64,000 nucleotides of DNA from Maribacter hydrothermalis (GCF_001913155.1 NZ_CP018760.1:3844001-3908000), one strand, 5' to 3'; positions 33,288-42,380 are shown, numbered from the stretch's first letter. The notes: a model not told the origin generated them from the letters alone. Program-made: numbers and translations.

Positions 33288-34559
33288 TTAGTTTTGACTG
33301 TCAAGCAAGTTCATTAATTCTTCTGCGGCTACCTTGCCTTTTTCTTTCAAAAAATCTCTTGGGGTATTGTCCCCTAATTCAAAAACAATAGCGGGCATAT
33401 TATGATTTACGTAAAAGTAATTACGTGACACCATGGTTGGTTTTATATCTGTAGACGGGTTTACGTTGGTATGTTTTTGTGGTAAACGTTTGGTAATACT
33501 ATCAATCCAATCAAAAACAATTTTTCCTTTTTGCCCAGTGATTGTACTGTCTATAGGGTAATAGATATCATCCCAAGTAGAATGGAAATCTGCACCAAAG
33601 ACAAACTCATAACCTTCAGATTCTTTTTTTACAAGAAAGTCTCTAACACTTCTCGTTTCTGGTTGATTGAAATCTTGCCAATCTCTGTTCAAATCTATTC
33701 CGCCCATATTATGTCGCCAGTTGCCATTATCAACTCCATCAGGATTCATTAATGGCACTACGAATACATCATAATTGTCCCTAAATTTCTGAGCCTTTGG
33801 CGAGTCTCCACTTAGTGTTTCAATAAATGACTTCATGGCAAGAAACCCCGTTACTTCTGGTGGATGTTGTCTAGAAATAACCATAACAGCTTTTTTGTGA
33901 TCACCATTGCTAATTTCCATTAAGTTCATAGCTCTGTTTTCTTTGCTTTTTCCTATTTCATAAGTGGAAATAAATGGTTTGTTGGTTAATGAGTCAACCC
34001 ACTTTTTAACTCTAGTTGAGCCATATAGTTCTTGTGCTGTGATATAAGTGGGTTCTTGACTTGTAGTAACAATTATTTCAACAAATTCTGGGGTTGCCTT
34101 AATTCCAAAAGTACCGGTGCCTTCATTTATAGGTTTATAATTACTGCTGTCTAAGGCAACAAAATTTTCACCATCGGTACTGATTTTTGGATAGTATCTG
34201 CTGCGGGAATCTTGGTAGGTCATTTTTATAGTTATAGTTCTCGGTGTTTTCGACCAAACTTTAAAAGCATACCATGGGCTAACATTTACTGGCGTGTTTT
34301 CTGCAGTAATAAGTGCAGTGTAGTGATCATTGCCATCATATGTGATGCCGTTTAACCTTCCGCTTTCAAAATCATTGCTAAAGAAGACTTCTTCATTGTC
34401 AAATGTCCAAATACCTTTCCATTGTTTTTGTACAGGTTTAGATAAAGTGGAAACAATGACACTTTTACCTTGACCTTGATACCCTTTAGCTACCGATTTT
34501 TGATTTTTGCACGCCACAAGTGCGGCAAGGATAAATATGATGTAAGTTATTTTTTTCAT
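33288..34559 (-). CDS. M14 family zinc carboxypeptidase, lipoprotein
   Basis: A 423-residue envelope metallopeptidase. The signal ends in lipobox LVACKNQ (Cys near 17). A beta-sandwich domain (30-190) precedes the catalytic domain: zinc ligands in SRQHPPEVTGFLAMKS (HxxE), the substrate Arg in DLNRDWQDFNQPETRS, the third zinc His in GADFHSTWDD, and the catalytic Glu in IVFELGDNTP near the C-terminus. It removes C-terminal residues from peptides at the cell surface. It is monocistronic, terminated at 33232-33262. The upstream region holds a repeat-like element. Confidence 0.9.
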   Translation of the reverse strand: MKKITYIIFILAALVACKNQKSVAKGYQGQGKSVIVSTLSKPVQKQWKGIWTFDNEEVFFSNDFESGRLNGITYDGNDHYTALITAENTPVNVSPWYAFKVWSKTPRTITIKMTYQDSRSRYYPKISTDGENFVALDSSNYKPINEGTGTFGIKATPEFVEIIVTTSQEPTYITAQELYGSTRVKKWVDSLTNKPFISTYEIGKSKENRAMNLMEISNGDHKKAVMVISRQHPPEVTGFLAMKSFIETLSGDSPKAQKFRDNYDVFVVPLMNPDGVDNGNWRHNMGGIDLNRDWQDFNQPETRSVRDFLVKKESEGYEFVFGADFHSTWDDIYYPIDSTITGQKGKIVFDWIDSITKRLPQKHTNVNPSTDIKPTMVSRNYFYVNHNMPAIVFELGDNTPRDFLKEKGKVAAEELMNLLDSQN

Positions 34560-34596
34560 ATAATTAAATAAAAATGAAATGGTTAATTTGGCAAAC

Positions 34597-34695
34597 TACC
34601 TCGGGGCAAGCCAGCGAGGAATTAAAACGAGATTCAACATTAAATTCGACGCAAGCCTTAGAGTCAGGCAGGTTGGCGGCAGAGTATTTGAACCT
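34597..34695. repeat. GC-rich structured intergenic element, REP-like
   Basis: A sharply GC-richer segment in an otherwise AT-rich gap. It contains the direct repeat TCGGGGCAAGCC (34601-34612) / TCGACGCAAGCC (34646-34657), 10 of 12 identical and 45 bp apart. It also has inverted pairs CCTCG 34599-34603 / CGAGG 34615-34619, GCCT 34655-34658 / AGGC 34666-34669 and AGGTT 34670-34674 / AACCT 34691-34695. It resembles dispersed palindromic repeats of bacterial intergenic regions; I cannot check copy number elsewhere. It is upstream of both the M14 gene and the PLP-enzyme gene. Confidence 0.5.
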
Positions 34696-34813
34696 TGATT
34701 ATTTCCTAAAATACTATTTTAAATTATTGTTTTATTGTAAAACTATGAACTAAAAATGAAAACACATTGTTTAAGTACTATTTCCTTACCTTTATTCCTT
34801 ATAATTTTTGCAC

Positions 34814-35968
34814 ATGAATTCTAATAAAAAAGGCTTGAATACCATTTGTACACACGTAGGTGAATTAGAAGATAAACAACACCGTGGTGCCATTTCTCCC
34901 TTATATATGAGTACGTCTTATGCTTATGAAGAGGTGAATGTAAAACGCTACCCTAGATATTTTAATACCCCTAATCAAATAGGGTTATGTAAAAAAATTG
35001 CAGCCTTAGAACATACTGAAGCTGCACTTATATTTAGCAGTGGTATGGCAGCAGTAAGTACAGCTTTAATGGCATTCTTAAAAGCTGGAGACCATATTGT
35101 ATTACAACAAACTTTATATGGAGGTACATATAATTTAGTTAACGAAGAGTTTACTAAATATGGTATTGAATATTCTTTTACAAATGGATGGAAAGCAGCG
35201 GATTTTGAATCTCAAATACAAGAGAATACAAAGGTTATTTATATAGAAACGCCCTCTAATCCCTTATTGACAATTACGGATCTAGAAGCGGTTGTTGCCA
35301 TTGCAAAAAAGCATAGTATACTTACTATGATCGATAATACTTTTGCAAGTCCTGTAAACCAAAATCCTATTGATTTTGGAATTGATGTTGTTATACATAG
35401 CGCAACAAAATATATGGGTGGACATTCTGATATATCTGCAGGTGCTGTTGCTTCTTCTGAAGAGAACATGAACCGAATTTTTCAATTAGCAAAAAACTTA
35501 GGGGGGAACTTAAGTGATTATACGGTTTGGCTTTTAGAACGTAGTATGAAAACTATGGGTATACGGGTAAGAGCCCAAAATGAAAATGCTATGGAAATGG
35601 CTAATTTTCTTACTAATAACAGTGATATAGAAAAGGTATATTATCCCGGCTTGCCAAGTCATGAGGACCATAAAATTGCAAAGAAACAAATGAAAGGTTT
35701 TGGTGGTATGCTATCTTTTGAATTAAATTCAAAATTAGATGCTTCAAAATTCCAGAAAGCTTTAAAACTTATAAAACCATCCATGAGTTTGGCAGGGGTA
35801 GAAAGCACAGTGTTATCCCCTACAAAAACTTCGCATGCATTAATGAGTCCAGAAGTTCGTGCTGAGCAAGGTATTGCGGATGGATTAATTCGTTTTTCTG
35901 TAGGAATTGAAGAAGTTGAAGACCTAAAAGAAGATATTTTACAAGCTATCAATGCAATTAAACAATAG
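34814..35968 (+). CDS. Trans-sulfuration-type PLP enzyme (Cys/Met metabolism family)
   Basis: A 384-residue fold-type I PLP enzyme of the cystathionine gamma-synthase / gamma-lyase / methionine gamma-lyase family. Visible sites are SGMAAVSTAL (phosphate-binding turn, about 76-85), the IDNTFASPVNQNP Asp, PLP Lys in HSATKYMGGHSD (about 200) and VESTVLSPTKTSH with the substrate region. Subfamily cannot be fixed by eye, so the reaction may be synthesis or cleavage of cystathionine or methionine degradation. The ATG at 34814 is used; the longer frame begins with a weak TTG. It is followed 33 bp later by bshB1, suggesting a shared thiol-metabolism transcript. Confidence 0.9.
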   Translation: MNSNKKGLNTICTHVGELEDKQHRGAISPLYMSTSYAYEEVNVKRYPRYFNTPNQIGLCKKIAALEHTEAALIFSSGMAAVSTALMAFLKAGDHIVLQQTLYGGTYNLVNEEFTKYGIEYSFTNGWKAADFESQIQENTKVIYIETPSNPLLTITDLEAVVAIAKKHSILTMIDNTFASPVNQNPIDFGIDVVIHSATKYMGGHSDISAGAVASSEENMNRIFQLAKNLGGNLSDYTVWLLERSMKTMGIRVRAQNENAMEMANFLTNNSDIEKVYYPGLPSHEDHKIAKKQMKGFGGMLSFELNSKLDASKFQKALKLIKPSMSLAGVESTVLSPTKTSHALMSPEVRAEQGIADGLIRFSVGIEEVEDLKEDILQAINAIKQ

Positions 35969-36001
35969 GTTAGTTGCGTATCCTTAAATAATATAATTAT
36001 A

Positions 36002-36718
36002 ATGAAATTAGATATTTTAGTTTTTGGTGCACACCCAGATGATGCTGAACTTGGTGCGGGTGGTACTATTGCCAAAGAAATTTCCCTAGGAAAAAAAGTT
36101 GGAATAGTTGATTTGACCCGGGGTGAATTAGGAACTAGAGGTTCTGCAGAAATTAGAGATCAAGAATCTGCTGAAGCAGCAAAAATATTAGGGGTATCAG
36201 TACGAGAAAATTTAAGGTTTAGAGATGGTTTTTTTACCAATGATGAGACGCATCAATTAGAAATTATTAAAATGATTCGTAAGTATCAACCTAATATTGT
36301 TCTATGTAACGCTATCGATGATAGGCATATTGATCATGCCAAAGGTAGTAAGTTGGTTAGTGATGCTTGCTTTTTAAGTGGTTTAAGACGAATAGGGACG
36401 AAAATAGGAGAGGAGAGCCAGCTAGAATGGAGACCAAAATTAGTGTACCACTTTATACAATGGAAGAACATTACTCCAGATTTTGTGGTCGATATCAGTG
36501 ATTATATTGAGCCAAAGACTGATGCGATTTTAGCGTATAGTTCACAATTTCATGACCCAAATAGTAATGAGCCAGAAACACCAATTAGTAGCAAAACATT
36601 TATTGAAAGCGTACACTACAGAGCTAAAGATTTAGGTAGATTGGTGGGTGTTGATTATGCCGAAGGTTTTACAGTAGAACGAATGGTGGCGGTAGATTCC
36701 CTTGACCACTTAATTTAG
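36002..36718 (+). CDS. bshB1: Bacillithiol biosynthesis deacetylase BshB1
   Basis: A 238-residue PIG-L family zinc deacetylase. The zinc motif GAHPDDAELGAGG is at 9-21, the VDLTRGELGTRGSAEIRDQE block follows and the second His pair lies in DDRHIDHAKGS near 102. Length and the RGELGTRG signature match BshB1, which deacetylates N-acetylglucosaminyl-malate before cysteine is added to make bacillithiol. It is co-directional with the trans-sulfuration enzyme upstream. Its stop codon overlaps that of the convergent sensor kinase gene. Confidence 0.92.
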   Translation: MKLDILVFGAHPDDAELGAGGTIAKEISLGKKVGIVDLTRGELGTRGSAEIRDQESAEAAKILGVSVRENLRFRDGFFTNDETHQLEIIKMIRKYQPNIVLCNAIDDRHIDHAKGSKLVSDACFLSGLRRIGTKIGEESQLEWRPKLVYHFIQWKNITPDFVVDISDYIEPKTDAILAYSSQFHDPNSNEPETPISSKTFIESVHYRAKDLGRLVGVDYAEGFTVERMVAVDSLDHLI

Positions 36719-38805
36719 GCAGATTTTTTAAGGGATTCTATAATCCTAGGTACTGTAAAATAGAAACTAGAACCTTTTCCTAAGGCGCTATGTACCCATA
36801 TTTGTCCATTATTTTTTTCTACCATTTCTTTACATAAGGAGAGCCCTAATCCCGTACCTTTTTCATCATTGGTGCCATAAGTAGTGTGGGTAGAATCTTT
36901 TTGGAAAATTTTACTAATCGTTTCTTCGCTCATCCCTAGACCATTATCCTTTATATATATTTCACAGGTTTTAAGTTTTTGGATAGCGCCAATTATAATT
37001 TCTCCATGATTCGGAGTAAATTTTAAAGCATTGCTTAGTAAATTTCGTACTATTATATCTATTTGATTTGGGTCTGACCAGGCTTGACAATTAGATTCTA
37101 TTTTGTTGATTAAATGTATAGATTTCGATTCAGCAATTTCGGATAAAAGTGCAATGTTTTCATTTACTATGCTATTAATTTGAACTATTGATGGTCTGGT
37201 TGTAGATCCATTCATTTGAGTTTGACCCCAAGAAAGTAAATTATTTAAGGTAAAAGATATGGTATCAATATCTACTTTTAGCTTAGGAACAAAATTCAGG
37301 AATTCCTCCTTAGTCATTTCGCCCTCTTTAAATAATTTTAAAAGACCTTGAAACGCGCCGATTGGACCTCTTAAATCGTGACCAATTATGGAAAATAATT
37401 TATTTTTTGTCTGATTTAGTTCGTTAAGATATGTCTGCTTTTCCTCTAAAGCTGTTTTCTTGGATCGTAATTCTAAATTTAATTTCTTTTGCGCTTTTTC
37501 ATTTCTATAAATGATTATGACTATGATCGAAAAAATTATAAGAATGATTAAAAATATGTAGATATATACTTTTTGTTTTGCTAAGGCTTTTTCGTTTTCT
37601 AGTATTAATTGTTGTTTTTGTTGGTCATATTCCATTTCTGTTTTTAGCAAGTTTAATGCTTTTTTATTTCCAGCTTTTGCTAAAGATTCCGACGTTACCT
37701 GATATATTTCATGGTACCACAAAGACTTTTCATAATCCTTTTTGTTTTTTTGAATTTTAAATAATTGATAAGAACACTCTTTTAGTCCTGATCTTAGCCC
37801 TATTTTTTTTGACAGGTTAAAAGCATTTAACGCATATATCTCTGCAATACTATCTTTATTTAAATTTAAGTAAGCTTCCGTCATGCCGTTAAGTAAATCA
37901 ATTTTGCCTCTATCATCTTCAATTTCTTGATGTAGCAATTCACTTTGTTTATACCAGTATAGTGCCCAAGTATTTTTTCCTTTTTTTAAATAGACTTTAC
38001 CTTTTATTTCATAACAGTACGCTAGCCAATCAAGTATTTTTTCTTTTTCGAATATGGCGATACTACTGTTTATATGAAACATGGCATACTCTAATTCATT
38101 CATTTCAGCATAGGTGGAGGCTATGTTGCTTATTGTCTCTGCAGTAAAAATGGGATCATTAATCTCTTCATTAATGTCTTTTGACCTTTTTAAAAATACC
38201 ATTGCATGCTCATAATCTTTTTGGTCCAAGTATAAATGAGCTATATTATCATTTATAATAGAGAGCATAGTTTTGTAATTTAACTCTTTTGATATTTCAA
38301 TAGCTTCTAGATATTTTTTTAATGAAAGCGCATAGTCTCCTTTGTAGCCATATTCTTTTGCAAGATCGTTTAAGGAACTTACTTTTAAATGCATCCTTTC
38401 ATGCTCCGCGGCAAGGTTGTAAGCTTTTTTATAATATGATATTGCTTGATCAATTTTACCTTTATTAGAATAGTATCCACCAATATTTAAATATGACCCA
38501 ATTTCGCCATTTATATATGCACCTTTTTTACTGATTTTAAGACTTTCTTGACTTAATGTGTATAAACTATCTAAATGGTGGTATCTATATTCACTGGCCA
38601 GTTCAATTAAGTTATGAATAAAAAGAGTGTCTTTTAGAGATAAGTTTGGAGAAAGTTTTTTTTGTTTCACAAGATTTAAAAGGCTATCCCTTCTAGATAC
38701 TTGCGCGGATAGTGAACTAAATGATATACTCATTATTACAATGACAAGAAGACAACCTTTTACATGGTTGTTCGATAAAATTGTTCTTGTAAAATGAAAA
38801 TTCAT
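36715..38805 (-). CDS. TPR-containing sensor histidine kinase
   Basis: A 696-residue membrane kinase. A signal/anchor (15-35) precedes about seven TPR-like repeats (50-370; examples IGGYYSNKGKIDQAISYYKKAYN and YALSLKKYLEAIEISKE). A coiled-coil leads into the membrane helix VYIYIFLIILIIFSIIVIII (about 415-435), then another coiled-coil. The HisKA domain has phospho-accepting His in FSIIGHDLRGPIG, and the HATPase domain shows LSNALKFTPNHGEI (N box), DNGLGMSEE (G1) and GTGLGLSLC (G2). The TPR part is probably periplasmic and senses proteins or peptides. No response regulator gene is nearby, so it is an orphan kinase here. Confidence 0.92.
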   Translation of the reverse strand: MNFHFTRTILSNNHVKGCLLVIVIMSISFSSLSAQVSRRDSLLNLVKQKKLSPNLSLKDTLFIHNLIELASEYRYHHLDSLYTLSQESLKISKKGAYINGEIGSYLNIGGYYSNKGKIDQAISYYKKAYNLAAEHERMHLKVSSLNDLAKEYGYKGDYALSLKKYLEAIEISKELNYKTMLSIINDNIAHLYLDQKDYEHAMVFLKRSKDINEEINDPIFTAETISNIASTYAEMNELEYAMFHINSSIAIFEKEKILDWLAYCYEIKGKVYLKKGKNTWALYWYKQSELLHQEIEDDRGKIDLLNGMTEAYLNLNKDSIAEIYALNAFNLSKKIGLRSGLKECSYQLFKIQKNKKDYEKSLWYHEIYQVTSESLAKAGNKKALNLLKTEMEYDQQKQQLILENEKALAKQKVYIYIFLIILIIFSIIVIIIYRNEKAQKKLNLELRSKKTALEEKQTYLNELNQTKNKLFSIIGHDLRGPIGAFQGLLKLFKEGEMTKEEFLNFVPKLKVDIDTISFTLNNLLSWGQTQMNGSTTRPSIVQINSIVNENIALLSEIAESKSIHLINKIESNCQAWSDPNQIDIIVRNLLSNALKFTPNHGEIIIGAIQKLKTCEIYIKDNGLGMSEETISKIFQKDSTHTTYGTNDEKGTGLGLSLCKEMVEKNNGQIWVHSALGKGSSFYFTVPRIIESLKKSA

Positions 38806-39343
38806 GAATAAATCCTGATTATGATAAGCTAAATTTAGATTAGAACATTAGCTATAGGTAATAATTGTTGTGAAATGCCATATATTGTGTGTTTTAACGA
38901 TGTAAAACGGTAGTTCATCGATAAAATAAATATATTTTCATGATTTATTAACGAAATGAAAACGAATCATAACCTAATTTATATTCTTTTCAATATCAAA
39001 AGATTAACTTTTAAATTCGGTATTATGAACTTTTAGAAATTCATTAAATGAGTTTATAGCACTGTTTAAACGATGACTTAAAGCTTGTCTTAATTATTAG
39101 TAAAAGAAGTAGGCTTTCTGGTATTCGCCTAGTATTACTGCATTGTTTTCTAATTACTTTATTAACGACTTTTCTCGTTTAGTAGCATTTATAAAAATTA
39201 AGTCGATAATTCACAATTTTTTTTCTGAATTCTTTAAGTGTTTAATAGGCAACTAGTTGGTATTTTTTATGCTAAACATTTGAAATAGGACTAAATTAAA
39301 CAGCTTTAGCAAATAATTTTTTCTTCAAATATTAAATTATTAC
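38806..39343. other. Gene-free AT-rich intergenic region
   Basis: More than 500 bp of AT-rich DNA between the sensor kinase start and the tRNA-His promoter. I see no ORF with coding character, no convincing hairpin with a T-run and no clear repeat. Short TAAATTTAG-like and poly-T stretches are present but are expected at this base composition. It may contain the kinase promoter or a small RNA, for which I have no evidence. Confidence 0.6.
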
Positions 39344-39374
39344 TTGTGAGAATTGTTTAAAAAATTTACATTTG
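39344..39374 (+). promoter_or_regulatory. Promoter of tRNA-His
   Basis: TTG at 39344-39346, a 20-bp spacer and TACATTTG at 39367-39374 exactly match the Bacteroidetes -33/-7 consensus, 16 bp before the tRNA. The spacing equals that of the tRNA-Met promoter in this window. Confidence 0.8.
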
Positions 39375-39390
39375 CACTCGCTTACAAATG

Positions 39391-39464
39391 GTGGTTGTAG
39401 CTCAGCTGGTTAGAGCATCGGTTTGTGGTACCGAGGGTCGCCGGTTCGAACCCGGTCTTCCACC
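39391..39464 (+). tRNA. tRNA-His (GTG anticodon)
   Basis: A cloverleaf with D-arm GCTC/GAGC, anticodon stem TCGGT/ACCGA around loop TTGTGGT (anticodon GTG) and T-loop TTCGAAC. The base before it (39390) is G, which could be the extra G-1 of tRNA-His, opposite C at 39464. As drawn, the acceptor stem GTGGTTG/CTTCCAC has two adjacent T-T oppositions at the fifth and sixth pairs. The gene is flanked by its own promoter and terminator. Confidence 0.95.
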
Positions 39465-39480
39465 CTAAAGCAAATAAAAG

Positions 39481-39507
39481 GTCTTGGATGTATTCCAAGA
39501 CTTTTTT
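39481..39507 (+). terminator. Terminator of tRNA-His
   Basis: The stem GTCTTGGA (39481-39488) / TCCAAGAC (39494-39501), loop TGTAT, is followed by six T residues. Confidence 0.88.
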
Positions 39508-39554
39508 GTTTAAGCTACTTTGTTTTCATACATGTTAAGCCTTAAGTAAATAAT

Positions 39555-39589
39555 AAAAGCCTGTTAATCTAAATGATTAACAGGCTTTT
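39555..39589 (-). terminator. Terminator of the M28 peptidase gene
   Basis: A 15-bp stem AAAAGCCTGTTAATC (39555-39569) / GATTAACAGGCTTTT (39575-39589) with loop TAAAT, 19 bp past the M28 stop codon on the minus strand. Confidence 0.88.
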
Positions 39590-39607
39590 AAAATACTTAT
39601 AGTTATT

Positions 39608-41170
39608 CTATTCTGTTGGTTTATCTACTGTAATTCTATTTGCTCTATTAGCTATTTCCCATGCGGTATAGAAAATTAATCTAGATCTGTTTTCTAAAAG
39701 GTCATAATTAATTTTGTCTGGAGTATCAGTATGTTTATGATAGTCATCATGAGTTCCGTTGAAATAGAATATTATTGGAATATTATTTTTTGCGAAATTG
39801 TAATGATCACTTCGGTAATAAAAACGGTTTGGGTCATTTTCATCATTATAGGTGTAATCTAATTCAATATTTGAATATTTCTTATTTACCTCTTCGGAAA
39901 GGTTATGAAGTTCAATACTTAACTTATCTGAACCTATTAGGTATATGTAATTACGTTCGCCTTCACGATTTGGGTCAATTCTACCAATCATGTCAATATT
40001 TAAATTTGCCACGGTATTTGCTAAAGGAACTATAGGATCCATATCCGTATAATATTGAGAACCTAAAAGGCCTTTTTCCTCGCCAGTTACATGTAAAAAT
40101 ACTATGGATCTTTTTGGTCCATTTCCTGCATCGGCCGCAAGTTTAAATGCTTCAGCAATTTCAAGTAGTGCAACAGTGCCAGATCCATCATCATCGGCAC
40201 CGTTATTAATGTCACCATTTGGTGAAATACCAATGTGATCTAAATGCGATGATATTACTAAATATTCATTAGGCTTTTCCGTACCCTTAATAATTGCAGC
40301 AACATTTTCCGAGGCAATTTTATTATTAGAGCTTTCAAAGTTTAACTGCAGATTTGTAGATATATCTTTTGATGTTTCATCGGTTTCTATACTTGCAAAA
40401 AGCTCCTTTGCTAATATGTCATCGATAAACAAGCTATAAAACTCTGGGGCGCTGGAATCCACTACCTGCATTCTGCCACTATCATTACTTTTCATGGATT
40501 CAAATCTTCGTTTAAATCTATCAAAATTTTCTAAGTCATAATATAATACACCTTTAGCCCCTTTGTCAGAAGCAATTTGTATTCTTTTAGAAAGTGATTC
40601 GGACATGTTACTCCAAATGGAAGGTTCTGCGGTTCCTGATATTTTATAACTGCCATCGGTATTTTTTGGCTCTCCAGATTTTAAAAGAATTATTTTGCCG
40701 TTTACATCTATGTCAGTATAATTAGAATACGAATCATCTTCAATTCCATAGCCAACATAAACAATTTCATCTGTAGAGATATTAGCCGCTGAAAAAGTAA
40801 GAACATGCTCTCCAATACCAAAATCTTTATTATTTACAACTAGCTTTCCAATAGGTAACTTGCTGATTTCTAATGGTACTTCTTGAAAATAATTCCCGTC
40901 TGCCTTAGCCGCCGGGATATTTAGTTTTTCGTATTCTGCTTTTAAATAGGCAATAGCTTTTTTTTGTCCTGGCTCTCCGGTTTCTCTACCCTCAAACTCG
41001 TCTGATGCATAGGTATATAGGTGTTCTTTTAATTCACTTTCAGTTATAGACTCGCCATAAATGACTTCAGAAACTTCAGCAGTAGCATCCGCTGTGGATT
41101 CTTTAACTGTTTTTTGTGATGAGTTACAAGCTAAGGCCAGTGTAACCAATAGAATAAGTATTTTTTTCAT
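39608..41170 (-). CDS. M28 family zinc peptidase with PA-type insert, lipoprotein
   Basis: A 520-residue exported metallopeptidase. The ATG at 41170 gives a lipoprotein signal with lipobox LALACNSS. A protease-associated-like domain lies around 125-260 and the M28 catalytic domain around 290-510. Metal and active-site residues are in SSHLDHIG (His/Asp), NGADDDGSGTVALLEIA (bridging Asp), HVTGEEKGLLGS (catalytic Glu pair), NIDMIGR (Asp) and GTHDDYHKHTDTPDKINY (last His). These enzymes act as aminopeptidases or carboxypeptidases on extracellular peptides. A -7 box (TATTTTTG, 41200-41193) lies upstream. Confidence 0.92.
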   Translation of the reverse strand: MKKILILLVTLALACNSSQKTVKESTADATAEVSEVIYGESITESELKEHLYTYASDEFEGRETGEPGQKKAIAYLKAEYEKLNIPAAKADGNYFQEVPLEISKLPIGKLVVNNKDFGIGEHVLTFSAANISTDEIVYVGYGIEDDSYSNYTDIDVNGKIILLKSGEPKNTDGSYKISGTAEPSIWSNMSESLSKRIQIASDKGAKGVLYYDLENFDRFKRRFESMKSNDSGRMQVVDSSAPEFYSLFIDDILAKELFASIETDETSKDISTNLQLNFESSNNKIASENVAAIIKGTEKPNEYLVISSHLDHIGISPNGDINNGADDDGSGTVALLEIAEAFKLAADAGNGPKRSIVFLHVTGEEKGLLGSQYYTDMDPIVPLANTVANLNIDMIGRIDPNREGERNYIYLIGSDKLSIELHNLSEEVNKKYSNIELDYTYNDENDPNRFYYRSDHYNFAKNNIPIIFYFNGTHDDYHKHTDTPDKINYDLLENRSRLIFYTAWEIANRANRITVDKPTE

Positions 41171-41225
41171 TTTTATTTTAATCAAAATTTCTCAAAAATA
41201 ATCAAATCTTTAAAATTAACGATTG

Positions 41226-41657
41226 TTAACAAGAAGAATCGGTAATGATCTTCCATTCGCCATCAATTCTCTTAAATACTATCATAAATGTCCCGTTCGC
41301 ATCACCAACTTTCCTAGTTAAATGATATTCCCCCATTACATAATAAGCGTCATTGTTAATAGCGGATATTTTAGCGATCTTAAATTTTAATTTGCCAGAA
41401 TAGGATTTATCTGGATATCCTTTTCGGTAACTGTCCAATGTGGTTTGCCAACCAGATTTTAACTGTGCTCCACTGTAAAAGTGCAAGGAGTCTGATTTCC
41501 AATATCCTTGCATGAAGCCTTCTAAATCATTATTGTTCCAATCAATTTGCTGTTGATCAAGGATATTTAAAATTTCCTTTTTATCAGTTTCATAATTGCT
41601 TTTTGTAGTACAAGATACCGATAGTAAAGAGCATAGAACAATGAGTATAGTTTTCAT
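41226..41657 (-). CDS. NTF2/SnoaL-like lipoprotein (DUF4440 type)
   Basis: A 143-residue protein with a lipoprotein signal (lipobox LLSVSCTT, Cys near 16) and one cystatin-like NTF2 domain. EILNILDQQQIDWNNNDLEGFMQGYW is the opening helix pair and DANGTFMIVFKRIDGEWKIITDSSC the last strands, ending at the C-terminus as in YybH/DUF4440 proteins. No catalytic residues can be assigned; the fold typically binds small molecules. It ends 56 bp before the M28 start and may share regulation with neighbouring secreted hydrolases. Confidence 0.82.
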   Translation of the reverse strand: MKTILIVLCSLLSVSCTTKSNYETDKKEILNILDQQQIDWNNNDLEGFMQGYWKSDSLHFYSGAQLKSGWQTTLDSYRKGYPDKSYSGKLKFKIAKISAINNDAYYVMGEYHLTRKVGDANGTFMIVFKRIDGEWKIITDSSC

Positions 41658-41690
41658 ATTTAATTATAGGTATTGCCAAGTATTTAGATT

Positions 41691-42380
41691 TTAATTTTTT
41701 AACGCTTCTTTTATGGCAGCCTCTACCAAAGGCTCCATTACTTTATAACCTTCAATAGTTGGGTGAACTTCATCTTCTGCATATTTTTTAGGTAACCCGT
41801 TGCGGTCATTAACCATAGCTGAAAAATAATCTAAATATATGTGATTGTTTAAAGCTGCGTATTCCTTAATTAATTTGTTTAATTCAATAATTTTACCAGA
41901 TGGTTCTAATCCAGGTTTCCAAGGATAATCGTACGCTGGCAAAGTCGATGATAAAATAATTTTTATATCATTTGCCTGCGCCATTTCTGACATACCTTTA
42001 ATGTTGTCCATAATCATATCTATTGTTGAAGGTCCTGTGTTTCCGGCAATATCATTTGTGCCAGCTAGTAGAACTACTACTTTTGGATTTAAATTGATTA
42101 CATCTTGTCTAAAACGAACTAACATTTGTGGTGTAGTCTGTCCACTAATACCTCTATTAATATATGGCTTACCCTCAAAAAACTCGGGCCTATTATTTAA
42201 CCAACCTATTGTAATTGAATTGCCCATAAAAACAATGCGGTCTTCATTTTCAATTGCTGATGGGATTTTTGAATTTTCTTCTTTAAAACGATTTAAGTCT
42301 GCCCAATCTTGAGCATAAGAAGCTGTTAATCCTAAAAAAGTTAGCATACATGCAAAAGTTAAATTATTGAATCTTTTCAT
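41691..42380 (-). CDS. Exported SGNH/GDSL-type esterase
   Basis: A 229-residue hydrolase with a signal peptide (1-23, ending SYAQD). SGNH blocks are present in order: VFMGNSITIGW (nucleophile Ser near 55), INRGISGQTT (Gly), LLAGTNDIAGN (Asn) and DEVHPTIEGYKVM (Asp and His near 208-211). The closest group is platelet-activating-factor acetylhydrolase-like esterases that remove acetyl or acyl groups from sugars or lipids. Its ATG overlaps the stop codon of the upstream membrane-protein gene (ATGA), so they are coupled. Confidence 0.92.
   Translation of the reverse strand: MKRFNNLTFACMLTFLGLTASYAQDWADLNRFKEENSKIPSAIENEDRIVFMGNSITIGWLNNRPEFFEGKPYINRGISGQTTPQMLVRFRQDVINLNPKVVVLLAGTNDIAGNTGPSTIDMIMDNIKGMSEMAQANDIKIILSSTLPAYDYPWKPGLEPSGKIIELNKLIKEYAALNNHIYLDYFSAMVNDRNGLPKKYAEDEVHPTIEGYKVMEPLVEAAIKEALKN

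Noticed and set aside
34700..34813. SAM riboswitch upstream of the trans-sulfuration enzyme
   Set aside because: I looked for the conserved SAM-I core (AGAG-type and GAGGG motifs with a kink-turn) and did not find it.
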